Shown in pieces: positions 25,601-34,482 of a stretch of DNA of 64,000 nucleotides. Source of the stretch: Brochothrix thermosphacta DSM 20171 = FSL F6-1036. Its GTDB lineage: Bacteria > Bacillota > Bacilli > Lactobacillales > Listeriaceae. The position numbers were made by a program, and so were the translations under genes. Where the stretch lies: the NCBI RefSeq assembly GCF_036884295.1, contig NZ_CP145608.1:186001-250000 (forward strand), read 5' to 3'. Position 1 is the stretch's first letter. Every line of letters begins with the position of its first letter. The notes under the pieces were generated by a model. It was given only the letters and a program-made list of their open reading frames with translations, searched no databases and was not told the origin of the DNA.

Positions 25601-26977
25601 CCAAATAATACAAAAGCAACAATCTATCTTTATAACCCAACAGACTTAAACGGTTATGCAGATGTTGTATTACTTAAAAATGCATCAAGTGATTTAAATA
25701 AACCAGTTGTTAGTGCAGCAGTTGACGCGCTTTATGTTAACCAAATTGTAGCGGGTGGCGGTAAAGCACAACATGTCGTTCAACAAGGTGCATTACATGC
25801 AACAACAACAGTAGAAAAAATCGCTGCAGCAAAAGCTTTAGTAACTGCTTTAGATGATAAATATACAATTAAAGCAACATTGCTTGATACATTAGCTGAA
25901 TCAACACTCTTGTTACAACAACGTGAAGATAATAAACACAGTAACCTTTTAGTGAACAGCGATTTTGCAGCTGACTTCTCTAACTGGAAAGTATGGACAG
26001 GTGGAACAACTGCTCCTGTTATTACACAAGACAGCAACATGACAGGTAATGTTGTAGAAATTTCTCCAAATTCATCACTAGAACAAAAAGTGCAAGGATT
26101 GAAAGCCAATACAACATATGAATTGACTGTACAATCAAAAACAGATAATAACGAACCATTCAGTATCGGCGTTAAGAATACGGGTGCTGCTACTCCAACG
26201 GTTGCATTGATTAACGGCCGCACATATAACGAAGCAGTTGTTAAATTCACAACAGGTGATAACCCTGCCAACACAACAGTATACATGTACAAATCTGGTG
26301 GTAACGGTAAAGGTTACGCAGGTTTAACAACAGTTCATGAAGTAGTAAGTAATGATGATGTTGTAGCAGAAGTAACAAACTTGTTTGTGAAAAACAACAA
26401 GAAACAGACAGCGTTAAACTGGAAAGTTACAACAGAAACTTTAGATGAATTACAAACAAAAGTTAACGTGATTGAAGATGTTGTTGTTAAAGAACGCATG
26501 AACAAACGCTTGAAAGAAGCGCAAGAATTATTAGCAAAAGTAACTGCTGAAAGACTTAACAATCAAGTGTCTACAAACGCTGATTTCTCTCTTGGTTTAG
26601 ATGGTTGGAAACCATGGAATAGCGCAATTGCAAAAGTTCCAACAGTAGTGGAAAACACAGCATCATTTGATCAAGCACTCACACTTAATGGTGAAAGTAG
26701 TGTTGAACGTACAATTACATTAAAACCAAACACAGCTTATAAATACACAGTTTATGGTAAATCATATGAAACAGAACGTGTAGCAATGGGGATGAAAGCA
26801 ATGGCTGATACTGTTGTTAACAGTGTGTTGATTGATGATTCGGCAGTTGATGCTGAAACAACAATTGAATTTACAACTGGACCAGCAACAACATCAGGTC
26901 GTCTCTTCATCTACAAATCTGTTGGTAGTGTTGATACATTTATCCAATCAGTACGAGTAAGTGAAGTAACAAAATAA
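22685..26977 (+). CDS. Large secreted modular repeat protein
   Basis: 1430 residues, start TTG 22685 behind GAAGGAAG, with a signal peptide (MNKKK, hydrophobic core, cleavage near VLAKA-DE about 30). Order of modules: a beta-sandwich ligand-binding-like domain (about 45-230); two Ig-like domains (about 235-310 and 312-395) with GTAEANTSI and GHTEPKSKV turns; seven helical repeats of 60-75 residues (about 400-864); a carbohydrate-binding-like module (865-1001); one helical repeat (1002-1083); a second module (1086-1220); one helical repeat (1223-1290); a third module (1295-1430). The three modules share an N-x-DF-x-W start and a late FTTG motif. The helical repeats resemble the Cry1Ac D-VI-type repeats of Listeria and Enterococcus surface proteins. 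No LPXTG, LysM, GW or SLH anchor is seen. Role unknown; adhesion or glycan binding is inferred. Confidence 0.8.
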   Translation: MNKKKIFGIAMSINLIASPLLVDVAPVLAKADEKTPQKESRFVNQNINLLKNPEMAPAANGLGVLGYNLYSYNITTGELDASQNKSGTYGTQVNHDTYVQQAESGKLRFTTDLGGVQVIKGTDGPVVEQQVPVIAGQTYEFSFKAQLEGDSSYWTRKDFAVLYSMGAALTKDIYDDTATRTFKTTYTATKTGTVPIRFGIYRSYRANTAGATQHNYVWDAKVVNVDKSAPAAPKANRLDTDSSALTGTAEANTSILIKDSAGQLLSTIKVDAKGNYSFDVKNPAYNTVYYIANKDIAGNISDDTKVTVAQGNVIAPVLDRVDDEMATVVGHTEPKSKVTATYNNAQNEMITSEAMADDNGDFSLEIKSGIKAETDFKVISELNGVKSKETSFHVIEKTYETAVVTVDNLFVDKTHAAIIKGMDESIIANAQADVDLVKNADRKAELQVLVDSATAMLIERNKQSALSTDMADVFANAEETVLVDGVTEEQLEKIGAAIADLTDKEKAAEFEQRLENAQTLLTERRHQEAATAAIEALFTDNTHEAIGKDVVKEAIDAATELVSKVTDADKKAEYTEQIKVAQELLDTRIENARLLGLANDAVAALFTTADKAELIAGMTQETIDAAAEVVAGVNDADEAARTALESDIKHATALLVERHNQEAATIAIDKLFADDTHSQMHPDLTQKQIDAAQALVDKVKDAEPLAKFTAEIKAAQKFLDIENAHLAHLAATQDAVENLFTGPNHTAIKSTTDQREINDVQALVNAVAYPEEKAKLQAEVDKAQDFLTNTTAVVIEKIAALSTDLIANDKLTANGAVAMITDQTQIDDVYNAIVKMPASVKDKATYTAQVKAVEDLYKNRTNEQVGNLAQNNEFDLGITEWTTWMSSTAKRPTTVRDGAEGNNVIKLEGNSSAEQIIEDLDPNTTYTLTAYVKADKGGRIKLGAKNFGGVNTLGSNFTQDKYSKGEVTFTTGPNNTKATIYLYNPTDLNGYADVVLLKNASSDLNKPVVSAAVDALYVNQIVAGGGKAQHVVQQGALHATTTVEKIAAAKALVTALDDKYTIKATLLDTLAESTLLLQQREDNKHSNLLVNSDFAADFSNWKVWTGGTTAPVITQDSNMTGNVVEISPNSSLEQKVQGLKANTTYELTVQSKTDNNEPFSIGVKNTGAATPTVALINGRTYNEAVVKFTTGDNPANTTVYMYKSGGNGKGYAGLTTVHEVVSNDDVVAEVTNLFVKNNKKQTALNWKVTTETLDELQTKVNVIEDVVVKERMNKRLKEAQELLAKVTAERLNNQVSTNADFSLGLDGWKPWNSAIAKVPTVVENTASFDQALTLNGESSVERTITLKPNTAYKYTVYGKSYETERVAMGMKAMADTVVNSVLIDDSAVDAETTIEFTTGPATTSGRLFIYKSVGSVDTFIQSVRVSEVTK

Positions 26978-27008
26978 TAAATGGCTACCATTTAACACCA
27001 TGACAATA

Positions 27009-27058
27009 CAGATAAAGCTGAGTTTACACTTGTAGACTCGGCTTTATCATCTTTTTTA
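27009..27058 (+). terminator. Terminator after surface protein gene
   Basis: GATAAAGCTGAGT pairs with GACTCGGCTTTATC and is followed by ATCTTTTTT. Confidence 0.88.
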
Positions 27059-27080
27059 AATGAAATAGGAGGAACAAAAA

Positions 27081-27551
27081 ATGAAAAAAAAGCTTGTTAT
27101 ATTAGTTACCCTAGCTATCTGCCTAATTATGGTAGGTTGTGCTAACACAAACAAAGAAACCAAAGCAATTACCGATTGGAAAAATGATGACGGTAATGTT
27201 TCTGACAAAGAATTTAAAGAATACACAAAAAATAATAACAGCCTTAGCTATGAAAAAGATAAATTCGTGATTAAAAAGAGCGAAAATGTCAATAAAGCCA
27301 CTGCTGATGATACAAACATTACAACTTATAGCGTTTCTGATGTTTATTTGCCTAAAGATATGGCACGAAAACTATTAAAAGATGACCTCACAAAAACAGA
27401 GTTGCTAACGAAATATATAGGTGCAGCACAAGCAATTACTGTTGATGGGGATAAAACGACTGTATCTTTTGTTACAGGACCAAGAGGTTATGAAAATATA
27501 ACTTTCGTTTTTGAAAAAGATAAATTAGTTGATAAAAAGAAAGATTTCTAA
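27081..27551 (+). CDS. Small lipoprotein of unknown function
   Basis: 156 residues with a lipoprotein signal: MKKKL, a hydrophobic stretch and lipobox MVGC (Cys near residue 19), so the mature protein is membrane-tethered outside the cell. The mature part is charged, lysine-rich and lacks motifs I recognise. AGGAGG precedes ATG 27081. A terminator separates it from the large secreted protein, and the polysaccharide genes begin 113 bases after its stop. No function is proposed. Confidence 0.75.
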   Translation: MKKKLVILVTLAICLIMVGCANTNKETKAITDWKNDDGNVSDKEFKEYTKNNNSLSYEKDKFVIKKSENVNKATADDTNITTYSVSDVYLPKDMARKLLKDDLTKTELLTKYIGAAQAITVDGDKTTVSFVTGPRGYENITFVFEKDKLVDKKKDF

Positions 27552-27664
27552 GAGACAGAAGTTCCTTCAATCGCAGTAGATGAAATAGAGTGAAAAACCG
27601 AAGAAAGCTGTGCGATGTATGAGGGAAAATAGGGAAAAAAACGAAACGGATAAAGGAGTAATTT

Positions 27665-28369
27665 ATGACAGAGACAATCGGTGTTAAACAAATTTGGAAC
27701 ATTATTTCCCGGGGAAAGAAAATATTATTCGCCAGCACATTTATATGTTTACTCATTTCAGCTACTTACGCATTTGTGATCGCCACACCTATGTATTCAA
27801 ATAGTGCGCAAATATTGGTCAATCAAACGAATCGAACGACAAATGGTCTAGCAGATGTCCAAGTGGATTTGAGTCTAGTAGATACGTATACCACCATTAT
27901 TACAAGTCCGCGTATTTTAAACGAGGTCAATCATCAATTAAACGGTGATTACAGCATTGAAGGTTTAACGAAAATGTTACGCATCGAAAGTGATGCTTCT
28001 TCACAAGTCATCAAAATATCTGCAGTGGCAACGAGTCCTAAAATCGCTACAGAAATAGTAAATACAGTTGTTCAGGTATTTAAAGAACAAGTACCTACCA
28101 TTATGTCAGTTAACAACGTATCAATATTGTCCGAAGCACGTGTAATGAATAAACAAAAACAAATACAACCGCAAAAACAGATGATTATGATTGTTGGCTT
28201 TTTAGCAGGGATTATCAGCGGTGTGTTGATTGTGCTCGCTCGCTTTTTCTGGGATACAACGATTAAAGAGCCCGAAGAATTACAAGCTGTGTCTGGTTTA
28301 CCACTCTTAGGTGTGATTCCACATTTCAGCCAGGATGATGTTTTTGAAGAAAGGGGACGCAAAAAATGA
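27665..28369 (+). CDS. Polysaccharide co-polymerase (CpsC/CapA)
   Basis: Wzz-domain membrane protein of 234 residues: one transmembrane helix near 20-42, an extracellular region with MYSNSAQILVNQ and a second helix near 172-195. In Gram-positive systems it regulates chain length and activates the cognate tyrosine kinase, whose gene follows with a four-base overlap. AAAGGAG precedes ATG 27665. It is the first gene of the exopolysaccharide operon. Confidence 0.88.
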   Translation: MTETIGVKQIWNIISRGKKILFASTFICLLISATYAFVIATPMYSNSAQILVNQTNRTTNGLADVQVDLSLVDTYTTIITSPRILNEVNHQLNGDYSIEGLTKMLRIESDASSQVIKISAVATSPKIATEIVNTVVQVFKEQVPTIMSVNNVSILSEARVMNKQKQIQPQKQMIMIVGFLAGIISGVLIVLARFFWDTTIKEPEELQAVSGLPLLGVIPHFSQDDVFEERGRKK

Positions 28370-29031
28370 AACGAAAATTAAAGCAAAATCTTATTACATT
28401 TTACAATTCAAAATCACCGGTATCTGAACAGATAAAGGCGGTGCGAACGAGTCTTAATTTTGCGACTATCGATCAAGATGCACAAGTCATTTTAATTACG
28501 TCACCGACACCTTCTTCAGGAAAATCCGTTGTCTCTTCGAATTTAGCAGTTTCTTATGCACAACAAGATAAAAAAGTTTTGATTATCGACGGTGACTTAA
28601 GAAAAGCAACGCAGCATTACCAATTTAAAGCAGATCCTTATCGCGGCTTATCTTCATTGTTAATCGGAAAACTATCGATAGCAGATGCAATTCAAGAAAC
28701 GTTTGTACCCAATTTATCAGTCTTAACAAGTGGTCCGATGCCCCCCAATCCTGCTGAATTATTATCAACAAATAAACTTGATACATTAATGGATGAATTC
28801 AAAAAAAGCTTCGATATTATTATTATCGATACGCCGCCTGTCATTAATTTAACAGATGCAGTCGTTATTTCACGAGTAGCAGACGGTATCATTTTAGTGG
28901 TTCGAGCAAACCATACGCAAAAAAATGAAGTATCACGCAGTGTGGAAATTTTAAAAACAACGAATAAAAAATTATTTGGAACGATACTGAATGACGCGAA
29001 GCATGAAGTTTCTGATTACTATTATTACTAA
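28366..29031 (+). CDS. Polysaccharide tyrosine kinase (CpsD/CapB)
   Basis: BY-kinase of 221 residues. Walker A is TPSSGKSVVSSNLA (about 47-60), Walker A' is LIIDGDLRKA (near 72) and Walker B IIIIDTPPV (near 150). The C-terminus ends in a tyrosine cluster (SDYYYY), the autophosphorylation tail. It acts with the preceding co-polymerase and is dephosphorylated by the next gene product. The CpsC-CpsD-CpsB set controls export and length of the polymer. Confidence 0.92.
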   Translation: MKRKLKQNLITFYNSKSPVSEQIKAVRTSLNFATIDQDAQVILITSPTPSSGKSVVSSNLAVSYAQQDKKVLIIDGDLRKATQHYQFKADPYRGLSSLLIGKLSIADAIQETFVPNLSVLTSGPMPPNPAELLSTNKLDTLMDEFKKSFDIIIIDTPPVINLTDAVVISRVADGIILVVRANHTQKNEVSRSVEILKTTNKKLFGTILNDAKHEVSDYYYY

Positions 29032-29043
29032 GGAGTGACGACA

Positions 29044-29820
29044 ATGATTGATTGCCATTCGCATTTGCTACCCGAACTTGATGATGGAGCAACAAATAAA
29101 TATGTTGCCATTACAATGGCAAAACAAGCAGTAAGTATGGGTATAACAGATGTTATTGTTACACCACATTATAAAACCGCAGAATATTCCGTATCGAAAG
29201 CAGAAATGTTAATCGCACTTACAAATTTTAAAAATGAGTTGGAGTTAAATGATATACAACTTGTTTTACATGCCGGACAGGAGGTTCGAATCTATGGTGA
29301 ATTGGTAACTGATCTAGAAGCCGGCAATGTTCAAACATTGGCTAATAGTCGTTATGTGTTGATTGAATTTCCAAGTACATTTATTCCAAGTTATACGAAA
29401 CGTCTTTTTTATGATTTATTAGTTGCGGGATTTGTGCCAATTATTGCACATCCTGAAAGGAATCAAGAGTTTAGGAATAACAGTGATTTATTATTCGAAT
29501 TAGTGAGTAAAGGCGCTTTAGTACAAATAACTGCCGCAAGTTTTATTGGTGATTTTGGTCGAGCCGAAAAACGAGCTGCGATAAAATGGTTGAAGCAAAA
29601 GTTAGTTCATTTTATTGCATCGGATGCTCATAATGCAACAAAACGCAGTTATAAACTGCAAAAAGCAATGAAAAAAATTACAAGGCTAACTTCAAAAGAA
29701 GAACAACGACGTTTGCAAGATAATACGCAAAAAATTATTCGGAATGAAGCATTGGTGATAGATAGTGACGGAATCGGTTCATCACAAAGATGGTGGTATC
29801 GAAAAAAACGAAGAGAATAG
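29044..29820 (+). CDS. PHP-family tyrosine phosphatase (CpsB/CapC)
   Basis: Manganese-dependent phosphotyrosine phosphatase of the PHP fold, 258 residues. Metal ligands are visible in the N-terminal MIDCHSHLLPELDDGA, in VTPHYK, in IIAHPERN and in IASDAHN. It removes phosphates from the CpsD tyrosine tail. I chose ATG 29044 because AGGAG at 29031-29035 serves it; the earlier GTG lies in that site. Ten bases separate it from the epimerase gene. Confidence 0.92.
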   Translation: MIDCHSHLLPELDDGATNKYVAITMAKQAVSMGITDVIVTPHYKTAEYSVSKAEMLIALTNFKNELELNDIQLVLHAGQEVRIYGELVTDLEAGNVQTLANSRYVLIEFPSTFIPSYTKRLFYDLLVAGFVPIIAHPERNQEFRNNSDLLFELVSKGALVQITAASFIGDFGRAEKRAAIKWLKQKLVHFIASDAHNATKRSYKLQKAMKKITRLTSKEEQRRLQDNTQKIIRNEALVIDSDGIGSSQRWWYRKKRRE

Positions 29821-29830
29821 AGGGAATAAA

Positions 29831-30781
29831 ATGGTGGAAAAAATATTGATTACAGGTGGCGCAGGATTTATCGGATCACACTTGGTCGACCTTTTAGCAA
29901 CAAAAGGTTATGACGTTTATATTGTAGATAATTTAAGCAGTGGTCGTATGGAGAATGTGAGTACGCGTGAAAATGTCTTTTTTATAATGGGTGATATTCG
30001 TAATGTTGATTTGATGAAATCACTTATTATCAAGCACCAATTTGATTATGTTTTTAACTTAGCGGCAGTTGCAAGTGTGGCTGAATCAATTGATAACCCA
30101 CTAGAAACACATAAAGTGAATCATGAAGCAGTCGTTCATTTATTAGGTTTATTAAGAGAATATAACAGCAATCTTAAACGGTTTATTTTCTCATCATCAG
30201 CTGCAGTATATGGTAATTGTCCAGAGTTACCGAAAAAAGAGACGTCCGATATTCGTTTGTTGTCACCCTATGCAATCGATAAATATGCATCTGAGCAGTA
30301 CGTTTTAGCATACGGTCGTTTATATGACTTGCCAATGGTAGCCGTTCGTTTCTTTAATGTTTATGGTCCGAGACAAAATCCAGCATCAGATTATTCAGGT
30401 GTGCTTTCAATTGTTAAAAATTGTTTTGAACAAAATAAACAGTTCACGATATATGGAGATGGTAGACAAACACGAGACTTTGTTTATGTGAAAGATGTTA
30501 TTCAAGCCTTGGAGTTAGTAATGTTAAAAAATGAAATGCAGCATGCGGTCTACAATGTTGGAACAGGTCGTTCGACTAGTTTGAATGATATTATCGCCGC
30601 ATTATCTAAGAGTTTTGAAAAAGAACTGAACATAACAGTAAAAGCCAGCCGTGCAGGTGATATTAAAGATTCATTGGCGGATATATCAGCGATTACGTCG
30701 CATGGTTATCAACCACATTATGATATTAATAGAGGATTAAGTGAATACGTGAAGGAGGAATTAGAAATATGTTTCAAATAG
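29831..30781 (+). CDS. NAD-dependent UDP-sugar 4-epimerase (TviC/WbpP-like)
   Basis: Extended short-chain dehydrogenase, 316 residues. NAD motif TGGAGFIGSHL is at residues 9-19, the catalytic YxxxK is YAIDKYASE (near 144-148), and the C-terminal RAGDIKDSLAD matches UDP-GlcNAc/GlcNAcA 4-epimerases such as WbpP and TviC. With the TviB-like dehydrogenase two genes on, it could give UDP-GalNAcA. A GalE-type glucose/galactose activity cannot be excluded. Start ATG 29831 follows AGAGGG. Confidence 0.82.
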   Translation: MVEKILITGGAGFIGSHLVDLLATKGYDVYIVDNLSSGRMENVSTRENVFFIMGDIRNVDLMKSLIIKHQFDYVFNLAAVASVAESIDNPLETHKVNHEAVVHLLGLLREYNSNLKRFIFSSSAAVYGNCPELPKKETSDIRLLSPYAIDKYASEQYVLAYGRLYDLPMVAVRFFNVYGPRQNPASDYSGVLSIVKNCFEQNKQFTIYGDGRQTRDFVYVKDVIQALELVMLKNEMQHAVYNVGTGRSTSLNDIIAALSKSFEKELNITVKASRAGDIKDSLADISAITSHGYQPHYDINRGLSEYVKEELEICFK

Positions 30782-31416
30782 CCAATCGTAGTATTTATAA
30801 CTATACTAAAAAAATTCAACATTTAGAAAGTGTACATACACCTTATATCAAAATAAAACGTTTCAGTGATGTGAGTATCAGTTTATTGCTTTTTATTCTG
30901 ACAGCACCGATTATTTTAATTGCAGGGATTGCTATTCGTATAGAATCGAAAGGCAGTATGTTTTATCGACAAGAGCGTGTCGGTTTTATGGGACGTCCAA
31001 TTATCATTATTAAATTGCGTTCAATGTACACTGACGCTGAAAAAAATGGTGCGCAATGGGCTAAGGAAGAGGATTCACGCGTCACAAAGATAGGGGCATT
31101 TATTCGCAAAACACGCATTGATGAATTGCCACAACTATTAAATGTTATACGAGGGGACATGAGTTTGATTGGTCCACGTCCAGAACGTCCGATATTTACG
31201 CGTCAATTTTGTGCAGAAGACTTTGGTTTTGAACGTCGTTTAGTTGTGAAGCCAGGTTTAAGTGGCTGGGCTCAGGTTAACGGTGGGTATGACATAACCC
31301 CGAAAGAAAAATTGCAGCTTGATGTAGAGTATATCCGTAACTATGGCTTAAAGATGGATATGCAAATATTTTTTAAAACAATAAAGGTGGTATTTAATGG
31401 TGATGGAGCAAGATAA
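30769..31416 (+). CDS. Initiating sugar-phosphate transferase
   Basis: Bacterial sugar transferase of 215 residues, short monotopic type with one N-terminal hydrophobic segment (about 40-62) rather than the five-helix WbaP form. Motifs FYRQERVGFMG, KLRSMYTDAEKNG, TRIDELPQLLNV and MSLIGPRPERP are intact. It loads the first sugar phosphate on undecaprenyl phosphate for the repeat unit. The start overlaps the epimerase gene by 13 bases behind AAGGAGG. Confidence 0.9.
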   Translation: MFQIANRSIYNYTKKIQHLESVHTPYIKIKRFSDVSISLLLFILTAPIILIAGIAIRIESKGSMFYRQERVGFMGRPIIIIKLRSMYTDAEKNGAQWAKEEDSRVTKIGAFIRKTRIDELPQLLNVIRGDMSLIGPRPERPIFTRQFCAEDFGFERRLVVKPGLSGWAQVNGGYDITPKEKLQLDVEYIRNYGLKMDMQIFFKTIKVVFNGDGAR

Positions 31417-32326
31417 ACAGTTAGTCAGCGTTATTGTACCAACGTATTGTCGTCCAGTAGCGATTATTGAACGAGCAATTGCTTCAATCGCTGCTCAAAC
31501 ATATGAACGAGTTGAAATAATATTAGTGGATGATAACGCAGAACATCCGGAGTATCGTGAAAATAATCGTCGGGCATTTAGTAACAGAGATCAGCTTGTT
31601 TTAATAGAAAATGAAAAAAATCTAGGTGGTGCTTTGAGTCGCAACGCAGGAATTGTTGCGAGTCAAGGTAGCCATATTACTTTCCTCGATGATGATGATA
31701 AATATCTCCCTGAAAAAATAGCCAAACAGTTGGCATTTATGCAAGAAGTCGCATGTGATTTATCATTCGCAAATCTCAATATCGTGAATCAACAAGAAAA
31801 AACAGTGGATTATCGCGAATTTTCTAACCTCGTTGATTTTAAAACAGACACCCTCATGAAATACCATTTGCAACACCATATTACAGGCACGCCAACGTTT
31901 ATGTTTAAACGGGAAGCGCTTTTTAAAATTGCGCTTTTTGATGATATCAGTATGGGGCAAGAATACATACTCATGTTGAAAGCAATCGAACAAAAATTGA
32001 CGATTCGCTATTTTGATAGTTGTGATGTTGTTGCTTATCGTCATGATTTAGGTAGTATTTCACAAGGTCGTAATAAAATTATTGGTGAAAAAAACATGTA
32101 TAAAATAAAAGAAACATACTTTGATCAATTGAATACAAAAGAAATTAATTATGTGAAATTTAGACACCGTGCAGTTTTAACAGTGGCTTATAAACGTAAT
32201 AAACAAATAACAAAAGCATTAGGATTGGCTTTATATACCGCGTGTTCACACCCGTTGGTATTAATGCAATCTGTCTATCAATTTATAAGAAAGATTCAAA
32301 TGAATCGACAGGAGTTGGAAAAATGA
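31397..32326 (+). CDS. Family 2 glycosyltransferase
   Basis: GT-A glycosyltransferase of 309 residues. The fold starts with VSVIVPTYCRP, has ILVDDNAEHPEY, then the metal-binding DXD region FLDDDDKY (near residue 99), with GGALSRNAG before it. The acceptor and donor cannot be told from sequence. It overlaps the sugar transferase gene by 20 bases and the next gene by four (ATGA), so translation is coupled. A ribosome site (AAGGTGG) precedes ATG 31397. Confidence 0.88.
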   Translation: MVMEQDKQLVSVIVPTYCRPVAIIERAIASIAAQTYERVEIILVDDNAEHPEYRENNRRAFSNRDQLVLIENEKNLGGALSRNAGIVASQGSHITFLDDDDKYLPEKIAKQLAFMQEVACDLSFANLNIVNQQEKTVDYREFSNLVDFKTDTLMKYHLQHHITGTPTFMFKREALFKIALFDDISMGQEYILMLKAIEQKLTIRYFDSCDVVAYRHDLGSISQGRNKIIGEKNMYKIKETYFDQLNTKEINYVKFRHRAVLTVAYKRNKQITKALGLALYTACSHPLVLMQSVYQFIRKIQMNRQELEK

Positions 32327-33639
32327 GTGTACAACAATTAATAGATAATAAAGCAAAAGTAGCCGTTATTGGCTTAGGATATGTGGGCATGCCCTTAGCA
32401 GTTGGTTTTTCTGCTAAAGGAATCGCTGTGATTGGTTATGATCTCAATGAAACACGTATTGCGGCCTATCAAGCAGGCATCGATATGACCAATGAAGTGG
32501 GTAATGAGGTCATTGCTGCGACAACTGTTGAATTCACGGCAGATGAAAGCAAACTGCAAGAGGCGATGTTTCATATTATCGCGGTACCAACACCAGTTAA
32601 TCAAGATAAAACACCCAATCTTTACCCGGTTGAATCTGCGAGCCGTACAGTCGGTCGTCAGTTAAAAAAAGGGTCGTATGTTGTCTATGAATCAACAGTT
32701 TATCCAGGTGTCACAGAAGAAGTATGTATTCCGCTTTTGGAAGAAGCGTCGGGTTTAATTTGCGGCAAAGACTTTTTTGTCGGTTATTCTCCAGAACGTA
32801 TTAATCCAGGCGATCAAGAAAATCGTTTAGAAAACATTGTGAAAATTGTATCAGGAACAGATGCTGCGACATTAGAAACAATTGCAAATCTGTATGAAAT
32901 TGTTGTTGAAGCGGGTGTACACCGTGCCAGTTCGATTAAAGTAGCCGAAGCTGCTAAGGTTGTTGAAAACAGTCAACGTGATATCAATATTGCTTTCATG
33001 AATGAATTATCGAAGGTGTTTGACCGTATGGGCGTAAATACTTTTGAAGTAGTGGAAGCGATGAATACCAAATGGAATGCGTTAGGTTTTTATCCAGGGC
33101 TTGTTGGCGGTCATTGTATCGGAGTTGACCCGTATTACTTCATCTATGAAGCAGAAAAATTAGGTTATCATTCACAAATCGTCTTAGCAGGTCGCCAAAT
33201 TAATGATTCAATGAGTGAATTTGTATCAGAAAATATTATCAAAAAAATCATTGAAGCTAACCTGTTAGTGAAAGGTGCCAAAGTCGTTATTTTAGGTGTA
33301 ACGTTTAAACCGAACACACCAGATATTCGCAACTCGAAAATTTATGAAATCGTCCAAGGGTTGTTAAGTTATGGCGTTGATGTACAACTGTGTGATGCGT
33401 TAGCCAATGGAGCAGATGTACAAGAAATGTACGGTTTGCCATTGCAAACAATTGCTGATATTAAAGACGCGGATTGTGTTGTGATGGGCTCAGTACATGA
33501 CGAGTATCAAAAATTAACCCCAGAAATTATTGACACGCTGTATAAACAAACAAATGAGCAGAAAATAATGATTGAAATGCAGAGTCGCTTTTATAATGAG
33601 TATCATGCAAATGCTGATTACTTATATTGGAGTTTATAA
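32323..33639 (+). CDS. UDP-GlcNAc 6-dehydrogenase (TviB/WbpA-like)
   Basis: Nucleotide-sugar dehydrogenase, 438 residues, which oxidises the C6 hydroxyl to a uronic acid with NAD. The NAD motif is VIGLGYVGMPLA near residue 14, the catalytic cysteine is in LVGGHCIGVDPYY (near 266), and YESTVYPGVTEE plus GYSPERINPGD match the TviB/WbpA subgroup rather than UDP-glucose dehydrogenase. Start ATG 32323 follows AGGAG. With the 4-epimerase it predicts UDP-N-acetylhexosaminuronic acid, so the polymer is probably acidic. Confidence 0.88.
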   Translation: MSVQQLIDNKAKVAVIGLGYVGMPLAVGFSAKGIAVIGYDLNETRIAAYQAGIDMTNEVGNEVIAATTVEFTADESKLQEAMFHIIAVPTPVNQDKTPNLYPVESASRTVGRQLKKGSYVVYESTVYPGVTEEVCIPLLEEASGLICGKDFFVGYSPERINPGDQENRLENIVKIVSGTDAATLETIANLYEIVVEAGVHRASSIKVAEAAKVVENSQRDINIAFMNELSKVFDRMGVNTFEVVEAMNTKWNALGFYPGLVGGHCIGVDPYYFIYEAEKLGYHSQIVLAGRQINDSMSEFVSENIIKKIIEANLLVKGAKVVILGVTFKPNTPDIRNSKIYEIVQGLLSYGVDVQLCDALANGADVQEMYGLPLQTIADIKDADCVVMGSVHDEYQKLTPEIIDTLYKQTNEQKIMIEMQSRFYNEYHANADYLYWSL

Positions 33640-33648
33640 GGAGGAATT

Positions 33649-34452
33649 ATGACAACCATTGAATTTTTAGTTGCCACAATGAATCAACCTCATTTAACTT
33701 TTTTTGAGAAAATGAACATTAATACGCAGGCAGTAATTGTAAACCAACTGACGCATAAAACTAAGGGTTCCTGTGTTATTCCTGAAAAGGAAGCGGTCAA
33801 ATGTATCAGTTATGAAGGTAAAGGTCTCAGTAAAAGTCGCAATATTGCGCTACAACAAGCGACAGCAGATATTGTCGTTGTAGCTGATGATGATGTGCAG
33901 TACGTTGATGATGTTGTCGCAATCATTGACACCGCTTATCAGACTTATCAAGAGGCTGATATGATCTGTTTTATTGTAGAACGCACAGGTACACCTACAC
34001 CAAAAAAATTCCGCACAACTTCTAGTGAGGAAAACTACCTCTCAATTTTAAAAGTGTCATCCGTGGAAATAACTTTTAAACGTTCAGCTATTGAGGAAAA
34101 AGGTTTGTTATTTAATGAATTAATCGGTGCGGGGGAAGCACTCTATTGTGGTGAGGAAAGTGCCTTTTTATATGCAGCTTTACGCGCAGGTTTGACCGTT
34201 CGGTATGTGCCCATAAAAATCGGAACCACAGATATGAGTACATCCACTTGGTTTAGTTCGTATAATCAACAATATTTTGAATCAAAAGGTGCCGCATTCT
34301 ATGCAATGACATCGAGGTGGTACCGTATTTTAATGATACAATTCATCATCAGGAAACAAAAAATAGTCAAAGGTGACTACAGTTACTTTGCAGTCTTAAA
34401 GATGATGAGTAATGGTGTGAAGGCATATAAAAAGGCACGGGATGCCAAATAG
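33649..34452 (+). CDS. Putative GT-A glycosyltransferase
   Basis: 267 residues. It resembles family 2 glycosyltransferases only loosely: EFLVATMNQP at the start, GKGLSKSRNIALQQA, and a VVADDDVQYVDD metal-binding-type motif near residue 80. Later GAGEALYCGEESAFLY resembles the acceptor-side ED motif. AAGGAGG precedes ATG 33649. Its place in the cluster supports a role in assembling the repeat unit, but the sugar is unknown. Confidence 0.75.
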   Translation: MTTIEFLVATMNQPHLTFFEKMNINTQAVIVNQLTHKTKGSCVIPEKEAVKCISYEGKGLSKSRNIALQQATADIVVVADDDVQYVDDVVAIIDTAYQTYQEADMICFIVERTGTPTPKKFRTTSSEENYLSILKVSSVEITFKRSAIEEKGLLFNELIGAGEALYCGEESAFLYAALRAGLTVRYVPIKIGTTDMSTSTWFSSYNQQYFESKGAAFYAMTSRWYRILMIQFIIRKQKIVKGDYSYFAVLKMMSNGVKAYKKARDAK

Positions 34453-34482
34453 TTATTCAAAATAAAGGGAGAGTGTTTAATA

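Noticed and set aside
25780..26292. 170-codon open frame antisense to the large surface protein
   Set aside because: It is a by-product of the Ala/Thr/Val-rich codon use of the repeat gene; no start signals or family match.
26900..26977. LPXTG sorting signal at the end of the large secreted protein
   Set aside because: No LPXTG, hydrophobic tail or positive terminus is present; the chain ends ...VRVSEVTK within the third module.
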